Assembly: GCA_029068555.1 (NCBI GenBank)
Contig: JAIECJ010000060.1
Coordinates: 1-64,000, forward strand
Reading direction: 5' to 3'
Length of the DNA: 64,000 nucleotides
Source of the DNA: Lachnospiraceae bacterium
Lineage (GTDB): Bacteria > Bacillota > Clostridia > Lachnospirales > Lachnospiraceae
In this document: positions 18,666-27,278 of the stretch, one piece after another
Layout: each line of letters starts with the position of its first letter
How positions within the stretch are numbered: position 1 is the first letter of the stretch
Made by a program: the position numbers and the translations under genes
The notes under the pieces: model-generated
Seen by the model: only the letters and a program-made list of their open reading frames with translations
Databases searched by the model: none
What the model was told of the DNA's origin: nothing

Positions 18666-19286
18666 ATGGCGGAAAATATTAGTTTCGAGAGAGTTACGAC
18701 AGAATATTATGATGTATTAAAGGAACTGGGAAACATCGGGGCAGGCAATGCGACTACAGCGCTTGCCCAGATGCTTCAGACAAAGGTAGATATGAAAGTT
18801 CCACAGGTAAGGCTTCTCGATTTCAAGGATGTCGGTGTAGTCATGGGCGGAGAAGAGCAGATTGTTGTGGGTATCTATCTGGCAGTGGAGGGGGATATAA
18901 CAGGCAGTATTATGTTCATACTGGAACAGAATGCTGGCAAGTCGCTTGTGTCTAAGCTTATGGGAATGCCGCCGTCAGAAGGTGGTTTTAATGAGATAGA
19001 GATATCAGCGATGAAAGAGATTGGCAACATTATTACAGGAGCCTATTTAAATTCGCTGGCTCAGATGACGAATCTCAAGATGATTCCATCAGTTCCGGAC
19101 TTAAATATTGATATGTTGAATGCAATACTAAGCGTACCGGCCATAGAATTTGGAATCATAGGTGATCAAATCCTTCTGATACAGACTGTATTTACGGATG
19201 ATGTGGATTTGAATGGTTATTTTATCCTTATGCCGGATCTTGACTCATACTCAAAGATGCTTAGGGCATTGGGGATGGCGATATAA
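18666..19286 (+). CDS. cheC: CheY-P phosphatase CheC
   Basis: CheC dephosphorylates CheY-P and forms a complex with CheD in the Bacillus-type adaptation system. Two phosphatase motifs are present: LKELGNIGAGNATTAL and MKEIGNIITGAYLNSL, both with E-x2-N. 206 residues with ATG 18666; AAGGAAAGG lies upstream, and an upstream TTG-type start at 18630 is not needed. It is followed by cheD. Confidence 0.95.
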   Translation: MAENISFERVTTEYYDVLKELGNIGAGNATTALAQMLQTKVDMKVPQVRLLDFKDVGVVMGGEEQIVVGIYLAVEGDITGSIMFILEQNAGKSLVSKLMGMPPSEGGFNEIEISAMKEIGNIITGAYLNSLAQMTNLKMIPSVPDLNIDMLNAILSVPAIEFGIIGDQILLIQTVFTDDVDLNGYFILMPDLDSYSKMLRALGMAI

Positions 19287-19341
19287 CTATACACATTCAT
19301 AGATGCGCGGTACGAATTATAGAGAAGGGGCATAGTGAGCG

Positions 19342-19827
19342 ATGGCGAATATAGTTAAAGTAGGGATGGCTGACTTGAACGTGTGCAAAAGCCCTGAGGG
19401 GATAACAACACTGGGACTTGGTTCCTGTGTAGGAATATGTATCAGGGATCCGGTGGCAAAGGTCGGTGGATTGGCGCATGCCATGCTTCCGGATAGCAGA
19501 CAGATAGAGAATAATTCAAACAGGGCGAAATTTGCTGATACGGGAATTGAAGATCTTGTCAAAAAGATATTAGCCATGGGAGGCAGAAAGGGAAGACTTG
19601 AGGCTAAGATAGCAGGCGGGGCACAGATGTTTGCATTTCAGAACAAATCAGACATGGTACGTGTCGGAGAGAGAAATGTAGAGGCAAGTAAGAAAAAACT
19701 GAGGGAACTTGGCATTCCCTTGAAAGCACAGGATACAGGACTGAATTACGGTCGCACTATTGTATATTATCCTGAAACAGGCGAACTGATTATCCGTTCA
19801 GCTGGCAAGCCAGAGAAAAAGATATAG
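19342..19827 (+). CDS. cheD: chemoreceptor glutamine deamidase CheD
   Basis: CheD deamidates receptor glutamines and is regulated by binding CheC. The conserved catalytic Cys lies in GLGSCVGICI and the His in GGLAHAMLP; Thr is expected later, and IAGGAQMF is also conserved. 161 residues, usual length. ATG 19342 is preceded by GAAGGGG. cheC-cheD adjacency is the common arrangement. Confidence 0.95.
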   Translation: MANIVKVGMADLNVCKSPEGITTLGLGSCVGICIRDPVAKVGGLAHAMLPDSRQIENNSNRAKFADTGIEDLVKKILAMGGRKGRLEAKIAGGAQMFAFQNKSDMVRVGERNVEASKKKLRELGIPLKAQDTGLNYGRTIVYYPETGELIIRSAGKPEKKI

Positions 19828-19871
19828 ATATTAAACTGGGAAGATCTAAAAGATATTAAGGGGATAACAAA

Positions 19872-20318
19872 ATGGGAAATAAGACAGGTCTTATCACACC
19901 GTTTTTCATGCTTCTGGCGGGGGCGATAGCATCTATAATAATGTATATAAGAGGATTTGAACTGACAACAATGTTATGGGTGCTGCTGATAGTGCTGGTG
20001 GTATTTTATATTATTGGCGATGTGACAAGATATCTTTATGCATCTATCAGACCCCGTATTATACCTGCGCTGGAACTTGATAAAATGGTTCTGGAAGCAA
20101 AGAAGAACGGGGATTTAACCGGAAGTGTTGTGGCATTTGAGGGTGACGGGCAGGAAAATTCAGAGATAGGTGTGGATGCGGATGGTTTTATGTCAGAAGA
20201 TGTGGAAAATGATTATTCAGAGGGATACTCTGACGAGGAGCTTCATGACTATGCAGCGGAGGATACCACATCCGAAATGGAAGACTATGAGGATGGCTAT
20301 TCTGAAGAAAATAATTAA
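19872..20318 (+). CDS. small membrane protein with acidic tail, unknown function
   Basis: I do not recognise this 148-residue protein by name. It has two hydrophobic helices (about residues 7-27 and 34-56), a short basic stretch (YLYASIRPRI) and a very acidic C-terminal tail rich in Glu, Asp, Tyr and Ser. It lies between cheD and the flagellar sigma factor, the place where other Firmicutes encode variable motility accessory proteins. A role in motility is inferred from position only. Start ATG 19872 follows AAGGGG. Confidence 0.7.
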   Translation: MGNKTGLITPFFMLLAGAIASIIMYIRGFELTTMLWVLLIVLVVFYIIGDVTRYLYASIRPRIIPALELDKMVLEAKKNGDLTGSVVAFEGDGQENSEIGVDADGFMSEDVENDYSEGYSDEELHDYAAEDTTSEMEDYEDGYSEENN

Positions 20319-20343
20319 AATAGACAACATTGTATAACGGGAA

Positions 20344-20387
20344 AACAGTTCAGACAGGTTCATAAAGGGGAAAATGTCTGGACTGTT
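20344..20387 (+). repeat. hairpin upstream of the sigma-factor gene
   Basis: AACAGTTCAGACA (20344-20356) pairs with TGTCTGGACTGTT (20375-20387), 13 bp with one G-U, in the 87-base gap before fliA. There is no U-tract, so it is not a terminator. TATAACGGG occurs on both sides of it (near 20333 and 20389). It could be a processing or translation-control element. Confidence 0.55.
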
Positions 20388-20405
20388 ATATAACGGGGGA
20401 ATAAC

Positions 20406-21170
20406 ATGAACGATGCAGCGCGTAAAAGACTTTGGGAAGACTATGCCAGACTGAAAACTTCAGATTTGAGGGAGAAGCTTATTTTGGAGTATGCACCGTT
20501 GGTAAAGGTAGTAGCAGGACGACTGAGCATGTACCTTGGCTACAATGTGGAGTATGAGGATTTGGTAAGTTATGGGGTATTTGGTCTGATTGATGCCATA
20601 GATAAGTTTGACACGGGCAAGGAAGTGAAGTTTGAGACATATGCGAGTCTGCGTATCCGTGGAGCAATTCTTGATCAGATCAGAAAGATGGACTGGATAC
20701 CACGTACCATCAGGCAGCGCCAGAAGCAGCTTGATACGGCAATGAAAGAGCTTGAACGGCGCAACGGAAAACCAGCTACAGATGCTGAAATTGCGGCATA
20801 TATGGGAATCAGTGAAGATGAACTGCTGGATTGGCAGACTCAGGTTAAGGCAGACAATATGATATCCCTGAACGAGTATGTGGAACAGGGAAATGACATT
20901 TCGGCGGACAGGAGTATCAGTTCGGGATTTGATACACCAGAGGGTGTGATAGAAAAAAATGAGTTGAAGGAGGTGCTTCAGGAAGCGCTGGAACTTTTGA
21001 CAGAGAAAGAGAAAAAAGTAATTCTTCTTTATTATTATGAGGAACTTACGCTGAAAGAAATCAGCCGTGTGCTGGAGGTATCAGAATCAAGGATTTCTCA
21101 GCTGCACACAAAAGCACTTCAAAAAATGAAAACTAAGATGGGAAACTATATCGGAATATTGGAGCAATAA
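20406..21170 (+). CDS. sigD: flagellar RNA polymerase sigma factor (sigma-28 / SigD / FliA)
   Basis: The sigma-28-family factor drives late flagellar and chemotaxis genes. 254 residues. Region 2 has LEYEDLVSYG-type and FETYASLRIRGAILDQIRKMDWIPRT motifs, region 3 has ATDAEIAAYMGISEDEL, and region 4 ends with LKEISRVLEVSESRISQLHTKAL, the -35-binding helix-turn-helix. It closes the che part of the cluster. GGGGGAATAAC precedes ATG 20406. No anti-sigma factor FlgM is in the window. Confidence 0.95.
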   Translation: MNDAARKRLWEDYARLKTSDLREKLILEYAPLVKVVAGRLSMYLGYNVEYEDLVSYGVFGLIDAIDKFDTGKEVKFETYASLRIRGAILDQIRKMDWIPRTIRQRQKQLDTAMKELERRNGKPATDAEIAAYMGISEDELLDWQTQVKADNMISLNEYVEQGNDISADRSISSGFDTPEGVIEKNELKEVLQEALELLTEKEKKVILLYYYEELTLKEISRVLEVSESRISQLHTKALQKMKTKMGNYIGILEQ

Positions 21171-21281
21171 GTACATTCATTACATGGATGCAGGTTCGTG
21201 TAATAGACCAGAGACTATTTTTATACGGTTGATTTGTGCTTGTGTCCAAATTTGCGGGTCTGGGCAGAAATGGAGATTTAT

Positions 21282-22871
21282 ATGAATGGATATTTTCAGT
21301 TACAGATAGACGAAAAAGGAGTAAATCTGCTGCTCTCTCCCCCAATTGGGGACGGGGAAAGGATACGGCAGGCTGAACTAAAAGAGTATCTTAATACAAT
21401 TGGTGTACCTTATGATGTTGTGGCACTTAACTCGGCTCTTTGTTCATTAGGAGAGGAAGAAACAGTCCTTTTTTTGACTCCAATGAAATTGGCTCCAGTG
21501 GATGAAAAATGTGACATTCAGGTGATGGCTGACAAGATGACGGCTGTATTGAGAATGTATCCGCCAAGTGCAGGTGGACTGCCTACAAGTAAAGCACATG
21601 TCATGGAGCTTATGAACAAGGCGAAGGTAAAAGCAGGAATTGATGAAGAAGCGATAAAAATGGCGCTTGAGCAGAGACCGTATTGCACAGATATTATTAT
21701 TGCTAAAGGGAAAATGCCTACGGCAGGACGTGATGCTTCCATTATATATCACTTTGATACAAATAATAATTCACGCCCAGAATTGAGGGAAGATGGGACT
21801 GTAGATTTTTTTAAGCTAAATAAACTGCATCAGTGTACGCAGGGGCAGGTTCTTGCAGAGATTATTCCCGAGGAAAAGGGCGAGAACGGATTTGATGTAT
21901 ATGGAAATATTCTGTTGGCGAGAGAGGTGAACAAAATAACCTTTGCGCATGGGAGAAACCTTGAGATATCAGAGGACAGGCTGCAGCTCAAAAGCATGGT
22001 CGATGGTCATGCGTCGCTGGTTAACGGAACGGTTTTTGTCACAGATGTATATAGTGTGGAGAATGTAGGAACCGCTACGGGGAATATAGAGTATCATGGA
22101 AATGTAGAAGTAAAGGGAAATGTGTGCGAGAACTTCAGTATTAAGACAGAAGGAAATGTTTTTGTGAGCGGTGTTGTGGAGGGCGCTGTGATAGAGGCAG
22201 GCGGAGATATTATTATTGCCCGCGGTATGCATGGACAGAATAAAGGAAGACTTAAGGCAGGCGGAAATATTGTTGCGAAATTTATTTCTGCTGCTGAAGT
22301 GGAGGCGGAAGGGTTTGTTGAGGCTGAGCAGATATTGAACGCAAAGGTTTCGGCAGGAACAACAGTAAATGCAGATGCAGGTAAGGGGCTTATTACTGGA
22401 GGACGGATTGTTGCAAAGAGCATTGTCAATGCAAGAAATGTAGGTTCGCCGATGGGAGCTGCCACAATCGTAGAGGTTGGGACGGATCTGGACGCTAAAA
22501 AAAGGCTTGCAGAGCTGCAAAAAAGTGTCGGTGAGAAGTCAAAAACAATACCGCAGATGAAGAAAGTTCTCGAAGATACGACTAAAAAGTTAAAAGCTGG
22601 TGTAAAGCTTACTCCTGATCAGATAAAAAATGCCAGAATGCTTCAGACGACACTGGTAGAGGCACAGGCAAAGATACAGAAGGAGTTAAAAGAAATTGAG
22701 AACCTGGATAAGATGCTGAAAAATGAGGGTATGGCGCGTATTAATGTGCGTGGCACCATGTATCAGGGAGTTTCAGTAAGCATTTCGGGAGCCACTATGA
22801 ATATTAAAAACGAGTATACATTCTGCAGTCTGATTAAAAAAGGTGCAGATATAGCCTCTACAACTTTGTAG
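21282..22871 (+). CDS. FapA/DUF342-family polymer-forming protein
   Basis: The product resembles the FapA (DUF342) family. It has an N-terminal globular part (about residues 1-200) and a central beta-helix built of short repeated turns (about 250-400; EGNVFVSGVVEGAVIEAGGD is representative). A coiled-coil C-terminal part rich in Lys and Glu follows. Family members are found beside flagellar and sporulation genes; biochemical role is not settled. ATG 21282 is chosen for its TGGAGA upstream; in-frame ATG 21270 and codon 21234 are alternatives. About 530 residues. Confidence 0.8.
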   Translation: MNGYFQLQIDEKGVNLLLSPPIGDGERIRQAELKEYLNTIGVPYDVVALNSALCSLGEEETVLFLTPMKLAPVDEKCDIQVMADKMTAVLRMYPPSAGGLPTSKAHVMELMNKAKVKAGIDEEAIKMALEQRPYCTDIIIAKGKMPTAGRDASIIYHFDTNNNSRPELREDGTVDFFKLNKLHQCTQGQVLAEIIPEEKGENGFDVYGNILLAREVNKITFAHGRNLEISEDRLQLKSMVDGHASLVNGTVFVTDVYSVENVGTATGNIEYHGNVEVKGNVCENFSIKTEGNVFVSGVVEGAVIEAGGDIIIARGMHGQNKGRLKAGGNIVAKFISAAEVEAEGFVEAEQILNAKVSAGTTVNADAGKGLITGGRIVAKSIVNARNVGSPMGAATIVEVGTDLDAKKRLAELQKSVGEKSKTIPQMKKVLEDTTKKLKAGVKLTPDQIKNARMLQTTLVEAQAKIQKELKEIENLDKMLKNEGMARINVRGTMYQGVSVSISGATMNIKNEYTFCSLIKKGADIASTTL

Positions 22872-22889
22872 GGGCTATTGCCTTTTTGG
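22854..22889 (+). terminator. possible terminator overlapping the fapA-like stop
   Basis: GCCTCTACAA (22854-22863) pairs with TTGTAGGGGC (22866-22875), followed by CTTTTT a few bases on. The loop is very short and the U-run is displaced, so this is uncertain. Confidence 0.4.
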
Positions 22890-22941
22890 GGAAAATGTAT
22901 TAAAATAAAGCGGATAAGCTTTCAAGAGGGAGGGATAATAG

Positions 22942-23253
22942 ATGGCAATTAGTCCAATATTACTGAACGGAAGCATACAACAGACCGACAATGTCCTGCA
23001 CAATCAGGTAAAACAGGTGGAAAAGGGGATGGTGGATCAAGGAAATATCCAGGTTCAGGAGGAGAAAAAAGAGCAGCAAAGGGCAAGACAAGTAGTGCAT
23101 TCGGATGAGGCACTGTTTAAGGAGGAGCGCTTTGATGCCAAGGAAAAGGGACATAATGGATATTCTGGTGATGGAGGAAAACGCAGAAAGAAGTTAAAGG
23201 GTGACGGAAAGGTCGTCACAAAGTCTGAGGGAGGCTTTGATATAAAGATATAG
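22942..23253 (+). CDS. small basic hydrophilic protein, unknown
   Basis: A 103-residue, lysine- and glutamine-rich protein with no membrane segment and no motif I recognise. The first 30 residues (MAISPILLNGSIQQTDNVLH) look structured; the rest (EEKKEQQRARQ, GGKRRKKLKGDGK) looks disordered. A clear ribosome-binding site (GAGGGAGGG) precedes ATG 22942, and it sits in line between the FapA-like gene and the DUF6115 gene, which supports it being real. Confidence 0.65.
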   Translation: MAISPILLNGSIQQTDNVLHNQVKQVEKGMVDQGNIQVQEEKKEQQRARQVVHSDEALFKEERFDAKEKGHNGYSGDGGKRRKKLKGDGKVVTKSEGGFDIKI

Positions 23254-23350
23254 ACGTACAGTTTACAGATAAAGGAAACCCTTAAGCAGCGTAGAATGTC
23301 GTTTTGCGATATTGGAAACAGGATTACGAATTGGAAAGGTTTGGTAGCGA

Positions 23351-24538
23351 ATGAATTGGTTAGAGATAGCGCTGCTCATATTTGGAGCTGGTGCTTTTGC
23401 AGGAAGTTTTTTGATTAAGGGAAAAGTGGATAAAGAGGACGAAGGCCAGCAGGTGGATGCAGAGTTGGTTAGAAGTTTTATTGAGAAAGAGATGGAAGAT
23501 GCAAAAGAGCGCGTCACGGAAGTCGTGGATGAGACGCTGGAGTATGCAGTAGAAAAGACGGAACGTGCATCGGAGCGGATTTCAAATGAAAAAATAATGG
23601 CAATTAGTGAGTATTCGGAAACAGTGCTTGCCGATATCAATAAATCCCACCAGGAAGTAATTTTTTTGTATGATATGCTCAATGATAAGCATAATAATCT
23701 TAAAGAAACAGTAAAGCATGTGGATAAGACTGCCAAGGAGGCCGAGGAGGCAGCCAATGCGGCAGCAATTGCTCTTGCAGTCAAGGCAAAGGAGGATGCC
23801 GAGGCAAAGGAGAGGGAAAAAACAGAATCAGTGGAGAGAAACAGGCTTTCGGATCATGCATGGGATAAGGATGCGCAGGAGAAGGAGTATGCTCGTCGTC
23901 AGATGGCAAGGCTGATTCTGCCGATGCAGCAGGATATGCCGATGCATCGCCAGGTTGATATGCGCACCATGAATTTTTATGCTGATTTTCGCTCAGATAA
24001 CCGTCCGGATTATCATTCTGTGGATATGCATGCGCTTGCTGTAAATCAGGAGCCAAAAGCGGAAGTGAATACGCCAGTGGAGTTAAGTCCGTTGGTTGTA
24101 AAAAGCGTGGAAATCGTACCAGCTGATATCGTTACTTCGAATGACATGAAGCCTGTGGACGAAAACAGCAATATGACTGTCAGTGCAGCTGAGCTACAGA
24201 CGCTTGGTTCAAGACCTGAGGATTTGACAGTGGTTGATGTAAAGCCGGCGGACATCAGACCGATTGAGGTCTATTCTTTTGCGGAACAGGCGCCGCATAT
24301 TGAGAGACCTGTGAAGAAAGAAACACAGCCAGTTGTGTTTGAGGATACAGTAAATATTAAGAGGCAGCAGGAGCCATTTGTGGGACAGACACCTGCCGAT
24401 GATTTGAGAGAAAACAATAATGATAGAATACTCCGGCTCCATAAGGAGGGCTTTTCAAATGTGGATATTGCGAAGGAGCTGGGGCTTGGCGTAGGAGAGG
24501 TGAAATTGGTGATTAATCTGTTCAAGGGGGCTGTATAG
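23351..24538 (+). CDS. DUF6115-type membrane-anchored protein with C-terminal helix-turn-helix
   Basis: A 395-residue protein with one N-terminal membrane helix (LEIALLIFGAGAFAGSFLI), then a long coiled coil (about residues 30-180), a low-complexity middle with V/P/D-rich repeats (about 230-340) and a C-terminal motif. The motif DRILRLHKEGFSNVDIAKEL plus GLGVGEVKLVINL reads as a small helix-turn-helix. This architecture matches DUF6115 proteins encoded near flagellar genes in Clostridia. Function unknown. The next gene starts directly at the base after its stop. Confidence 0.75.
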   Translation: MNWLEIALLIFGAGAFAGSFLIKGKVDKEDEGQQVDAELVRSFIEKEMEDAKERVTEVVDETLEYAVEKTERASERISNEKIMAISEYSETVLADINKSHQEVIFLYDMLNDKHNNLKETVKHVDKTAKEAEEAANAAAIALAVKAKEDAEAKEREKTESVERNRLSDHAWDKDAQEKEYARRQMARLILPMQQDMPMHRQVDMRTMNFYADFRSDNRPDYHSVDMHALAVNQEPKAEVNTPVELSPLVVKSVEIVPADIVTSNDMKPVDENSNMTVSAAELQTLGSRPEDLTVVDVKPADIRPIEVYSFAEQAPHIERPVKKETQPVVFEDTVNIKRQQEPFVGQTPADDLRENNNDRILRLHKEGFSNVDIAKELGLGVGEVKLVINLFKGAV

Positions 24539-25171
24539 ATGAAGTTCAAGTATATGATAAGGGGGCTGGGACTTGGTGTCATTATGACTGCGGCAGTCAT
24601 GGGCGCCTATAACAGACAAGCTGTGGCAGATGCAAGAGTGGCAGTGTTGAAGGAATATGGTATCGGGGAAGAAAGTGTGCTTGTGGATGAGACAGAGCCC
24701 AGTGAAGAAGATGCCGAGACAGCAGTGCCCGAGGGAACGACACAGCCGGTTATTGTCAGGAATGAGGAAAAAGAGTCAGAGATTCAGTCTGTGCTGGATG
24801 AGGCAAGAGATACGGAACGGTCAGACATGACGGAGAATCCGGCAGAGAGTGTGGCACCAGGGGACGAAGCGACAGGTACACAGCCGGCAGAAGAAGGGGC
24901 AGAACAGGAATCTTCATCGGGGACTGTAATAGTGGCGCCGGATGGTGAGGGGGAAGTATCGGAAGACAGTATTCAGATTACGATTTCGAAGGGAGATGAC
25001 TCAGGAACCATATCGAGAAAGCTATACAATGCAGGTCTGATCGAGAATGCCGACGAGTATGATGCTTTTTTGATGCAGCATGGATACGATAAGAAGCTTA
25101 GTACAGGTACAAAAAATATCAGTGCGACAGACAGCTGGCAGGAGATTGCTGAGAAGCTTACAAGAAAATAA
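24539..25171 (+). CDS. YceG/MltG-like domain membrane protein
   Basis: A 210-residue protein with one N-terminal helix (MIRGLGLGVIMTAAVMGAYN), a Glu/Thr/Pro-rich linker (about 45-140) and a C-terminal domain (about 145-210). The C-terminal pattern ITISKGDDSGTISRKLYNAG followed by a GLIEN-like turn and a closing ATDSWQEIAEKL resembles the LysM-like N-terminal part of MltG endolytic transglycosylases. The catalytic transglycosylase part is absent, so an enzymatic role is unlikely; a cell-wall-binding role is inferred. Start immediately follows the previous stop. Confidence 0.65.
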   Translation: MKFKYMIRGLGLGVIMTAAVMGAYNRQAVADARVAVLKEYGIGEESVLVDETEPSEEDAETAVPEGTTQPVIVRNEEKESEIQSVLDEARDTERSDMTENPAESVAPGDEATGTQPAEEGAEQESSSGTVIVAPDGEGEVSEDSIQITISKGDDSGTISRKLYNAGLIENADEYDAFLMQHGYDKKLSTGTKNISATDSWQEIAEKLTRK

Positions 25172-25187
25172 TACAGGAAAATAATTG

Positions 25188-25215
25188 AAAGACCTCTTGC
25201 ACAGGAGGTCTTTTT
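25188..25215 (+). terminator. intrinsic terminator
   Basis: AAAGACCTC (25188-25196) pairs with GAGGTCTTT (25205-25213) around an 8-base loop, followed by TTTT. It ends the block that began with the FapA-like gene. Confidence 0.85.
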
Positions 25216-25289
25216 GTGTTATATTATTAATGTTGTGGCTGTATTCGGGTATTGCAGCCATGACTGTAACAGTATAATAGTATTCACGT

Positions 25290-25433
25290 CTGCCGATTTA
25301 TGGTCCATGCCATATGCATACAGACAAGTAAGATGTCTAAAGTGACGCACATAATTGCGTCTGCAGGATTCGGTAGCCCGTAGAGGTGAAGCAGGCGGAA
25401 GCGCGGTAATTCCGCAGAAAATGGAGGTAAAAC
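25290..25433 (+). promoter_or_regulatory. structured 5' leader of rpsB
   Basis: The 260-base gap between the terminator and rpsB is unusually GC-rich near its 3' end. It holds hairpins: GACGCA (25343-25348) with TGCGTC (25355-25360), and GCGGAA with TTCCGC just before the ribosome-binding site. Ribosomal-protein operons are often controlled by such leaders, S2 included in Proteobacteria. I cannot match it to a named class, so the regulatory role is inferred. Confidence 0.4.
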
Positions 25434-26174
25434 ATGAGTGTTATTTCAATGAAGCAGTTGTTGGAGGCAGGTGTTCACTTTGGACATCAGACAAGAAGAT
25501 GGAACCCTAAGATGGCTCCGTATATCTTCACAGAGAGAAACGGTATATATATCATTGACTTACAGAAGTCCGTTGGAAAGGTTGACGAGGCATACAAGGC
25601 TGTTGCTGATATTGCAGCACAGGGTGGTACGGTTCTTTTTGTTGGTACAAAGAAGCAGGCGCAGGATGCTGTGCGCACAGAGGCAGAGCGCTGCGGGATG
25701 TTCTATGTAAATGAGAGATGGCTGGGCGGAATGCTTACAAACTTTAAGACAATTAGAAGCAGAATTGCAAGATTGAAAGCGATTGAGACAATGGCAGAGG
25801 ATGGAACATTTGATGTTCTTCCTAAGAAGGAAGTTATCCAGATTAAGAAAGAATGGGAAAAGCTTGAGAAAAATCTTGGCGGTATCAAGAATATGACAAA
25901 GATTCCTGATGCAATTTTTGTAGTAGATCCGAAGAAGGAGAGAATTTGCGTGCAGGAAGCACATACACTTGGCATTCCCCTTATCGGTATTGCTGATACA
26001 AACTGTGATCCTGAAGAACTTGACTACGTAATTCCTGGTAATGATGATGCGATCAGAGCTGTTAAGTTAATCGTATCTGCAATGGCTGATGCAGTTATTG
26101 AGGCAAATCAGGGTGAGATGATGACGGATGTCGTACCAGAAGAAGCTGCTGAGGAAGAGGCTGTAGCAGAGTAA
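25434..26174 (+). CDS. rpsB: 30S ribosomal protein S2
   Basis: S2 binds the 30S subunit near the platform and helps recruit S1. The 246-residue length and motifs [38 protein letters not shown] and [20 protein letters not shown] are classic. An acidic C-terminal tail is present. ATG 25434 follows AATGGAGG. rpsB-tsf is a near-universal pair. Confidence 0.98.
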   Translation: MSVISMKQLLEAGVHFGHQTRRWNPKMAPYIFTERNGIYIIDLQKSVGKVDEAYKAVADIAAQGGTVLFVGTKKQAQDAVRTEAERCGMFYVNERWLGGMLTNFKTIRSRIARLKAIETMAEDGTFDVLPKKEVIQIKKEWEKLEKNLGGIKNMTKIPDAIFVVDPKKERICVQEAHTLGIPLIGIADTNCDPEELDYVIPGNDDAIRAVKLIVSAMADAVIEANQGEMMTDVVPEEAAEEEAVAE

Positions 26175-26211
26175 TCAGGTATAATATATAGGAAATCAGG
26201 AGGAATATAAA

Positions 26212-27147
26212 ATGGCTATTACAGCAGCAATGGTAAAAGAGTTGAGAGAAATGACCGGTGCCGGAATGATGGATTGTAAGAAGGCACTGAATGAGACAGG
26301 CGGAAATATGGATGAGGCTGTTGAGTATCTGAGAAAGAACGGACAGGCTAAGGCAGAAAAGAAAGCAGGACGTATTGCGGCAGAAGGTCTCTGCAAGGTT
26401 ATGACAGATGGCGACAAGGCAGCGGCAGTAGTAGAGGTTAACTCTGAGACAGACTTCGTTGCAAAGAATGAGCAGTTTCAGGATTATGTTGCAGCAGTTG
26501 CAAAGCAGGCGCTTTCAACATCAGCAGCAGATATTGATGCTTTTCTTGCAGAAGCCTGGAATGAGGATTCTTCAAAGACCGTTAAAGATGCTTTGGTTGA
26601 GAAAATTGCAGTTATTGGTGAGAATCTGACAATCAGAAGATTTGAGAAAGTGGTAGCAGAGAATGGCTGCGTAGTGACATATACACATGGCGGTGGAAAG
26701 ATTGGCGTTATTGTGGAAGCTGAGACAGCAGTTGTAAATGATGCAGTGAAAGAAGCGCTTACAAACCTTGCAATGCAAGTTGCAGCGCTTTATCCGAAGT
26801 ATGTTTCTTCAGGCGAAATATCTGAGGAGTACAAGGCGCATGAGAAAGAAATTATTACAGAGCAGATTAAGAATGATCCTAAGATGGCAGGAAAACCTGA
26901 GAAGGTTATTGAAGGTGCCGTGAATGGGCGTCTCAACAAAGAGCTCAAAGAAGTATGCCTGCTTGAGCAGGTATATGTGAAGGCAGAGGATGGAAAGCAG
27001 ACTGTCCAGCAGTATGTTGACTCTGTCGGCAAGGAAAACGGAACAGATATCAAGATTAAGAGATTTGTGCGTTTTGAGACAGGCGAAGGAATTGAAAAAA
27101 AGGTTGATGATTTCGCAGCAGAGGTTGCAGCCCAGGCTAGAATGTAG
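26212..27147 (+). CDS. tsf: translation elongation factor Ts
   Basis: EF-Ts recycles EF-Tu by exchanging GDP for GTP. 311 residues with the UBA-like N-terminus (MVKELREMTGAGMMDCKKAL), the EF-Tu-contact motif EVNSETDFVAKN and the two-lobed core. AGGAGG precedes ATG 26212. It follows rpsB by 37 bases and is closed by a strong terminator. Confidence 0.98.
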   Translation: MAITAAMVKELREMTGAGMMDCKKALNETGGNMDEAVEYLRKNGQAKAEKKAGRIAAEGLCKVMTDGDKAAAVVEVNSETDFVAKNEQFQDYVAAVAKQALSTSAADIDAFLAEAWNEDSSKTVKDALVEKIAVIGENLTIRRFEKVVAENGCVVTYTHGGGKIGVIVEAETAVVNDAVKEALTNLAMQVAALYPKYVSSGEISEEYKAHEKEIITEQIKNDPKMAGKPEKVIEGAVNGRLNKELKEVCLLEQVYVKAEDGKQTVQQYVDSVGKENGTDIKIKRFVRFETGEGIEKKVDDFAAEVAAQARM

Positions 27148-27168
27148 TTCTGGTAAGTCTATAAAAAG

Positions 27169-27215
27169 AAAAAGTTCCATTGTCAGTTGCTATAAGACTG
27201 ACAATGGAACTTTTT
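27169..27215 (+). terminator. strong terminator after tsf
   Basis: Perfect 19-bp arms (27169-27187 and 27197-27215) with a 9-base loop; the 5' arm starts with AAAAA and the 3' arm ends with TTTTT, so it can work for both strands and also serve the convergent gene at 27279. Confidence 0.9.
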
Positions 27216-27278
27216 AAAATAAGATCATCAGGCACATATTACCTGCTTTCTATAAGTTTTATATTAAGGGATCCACTT

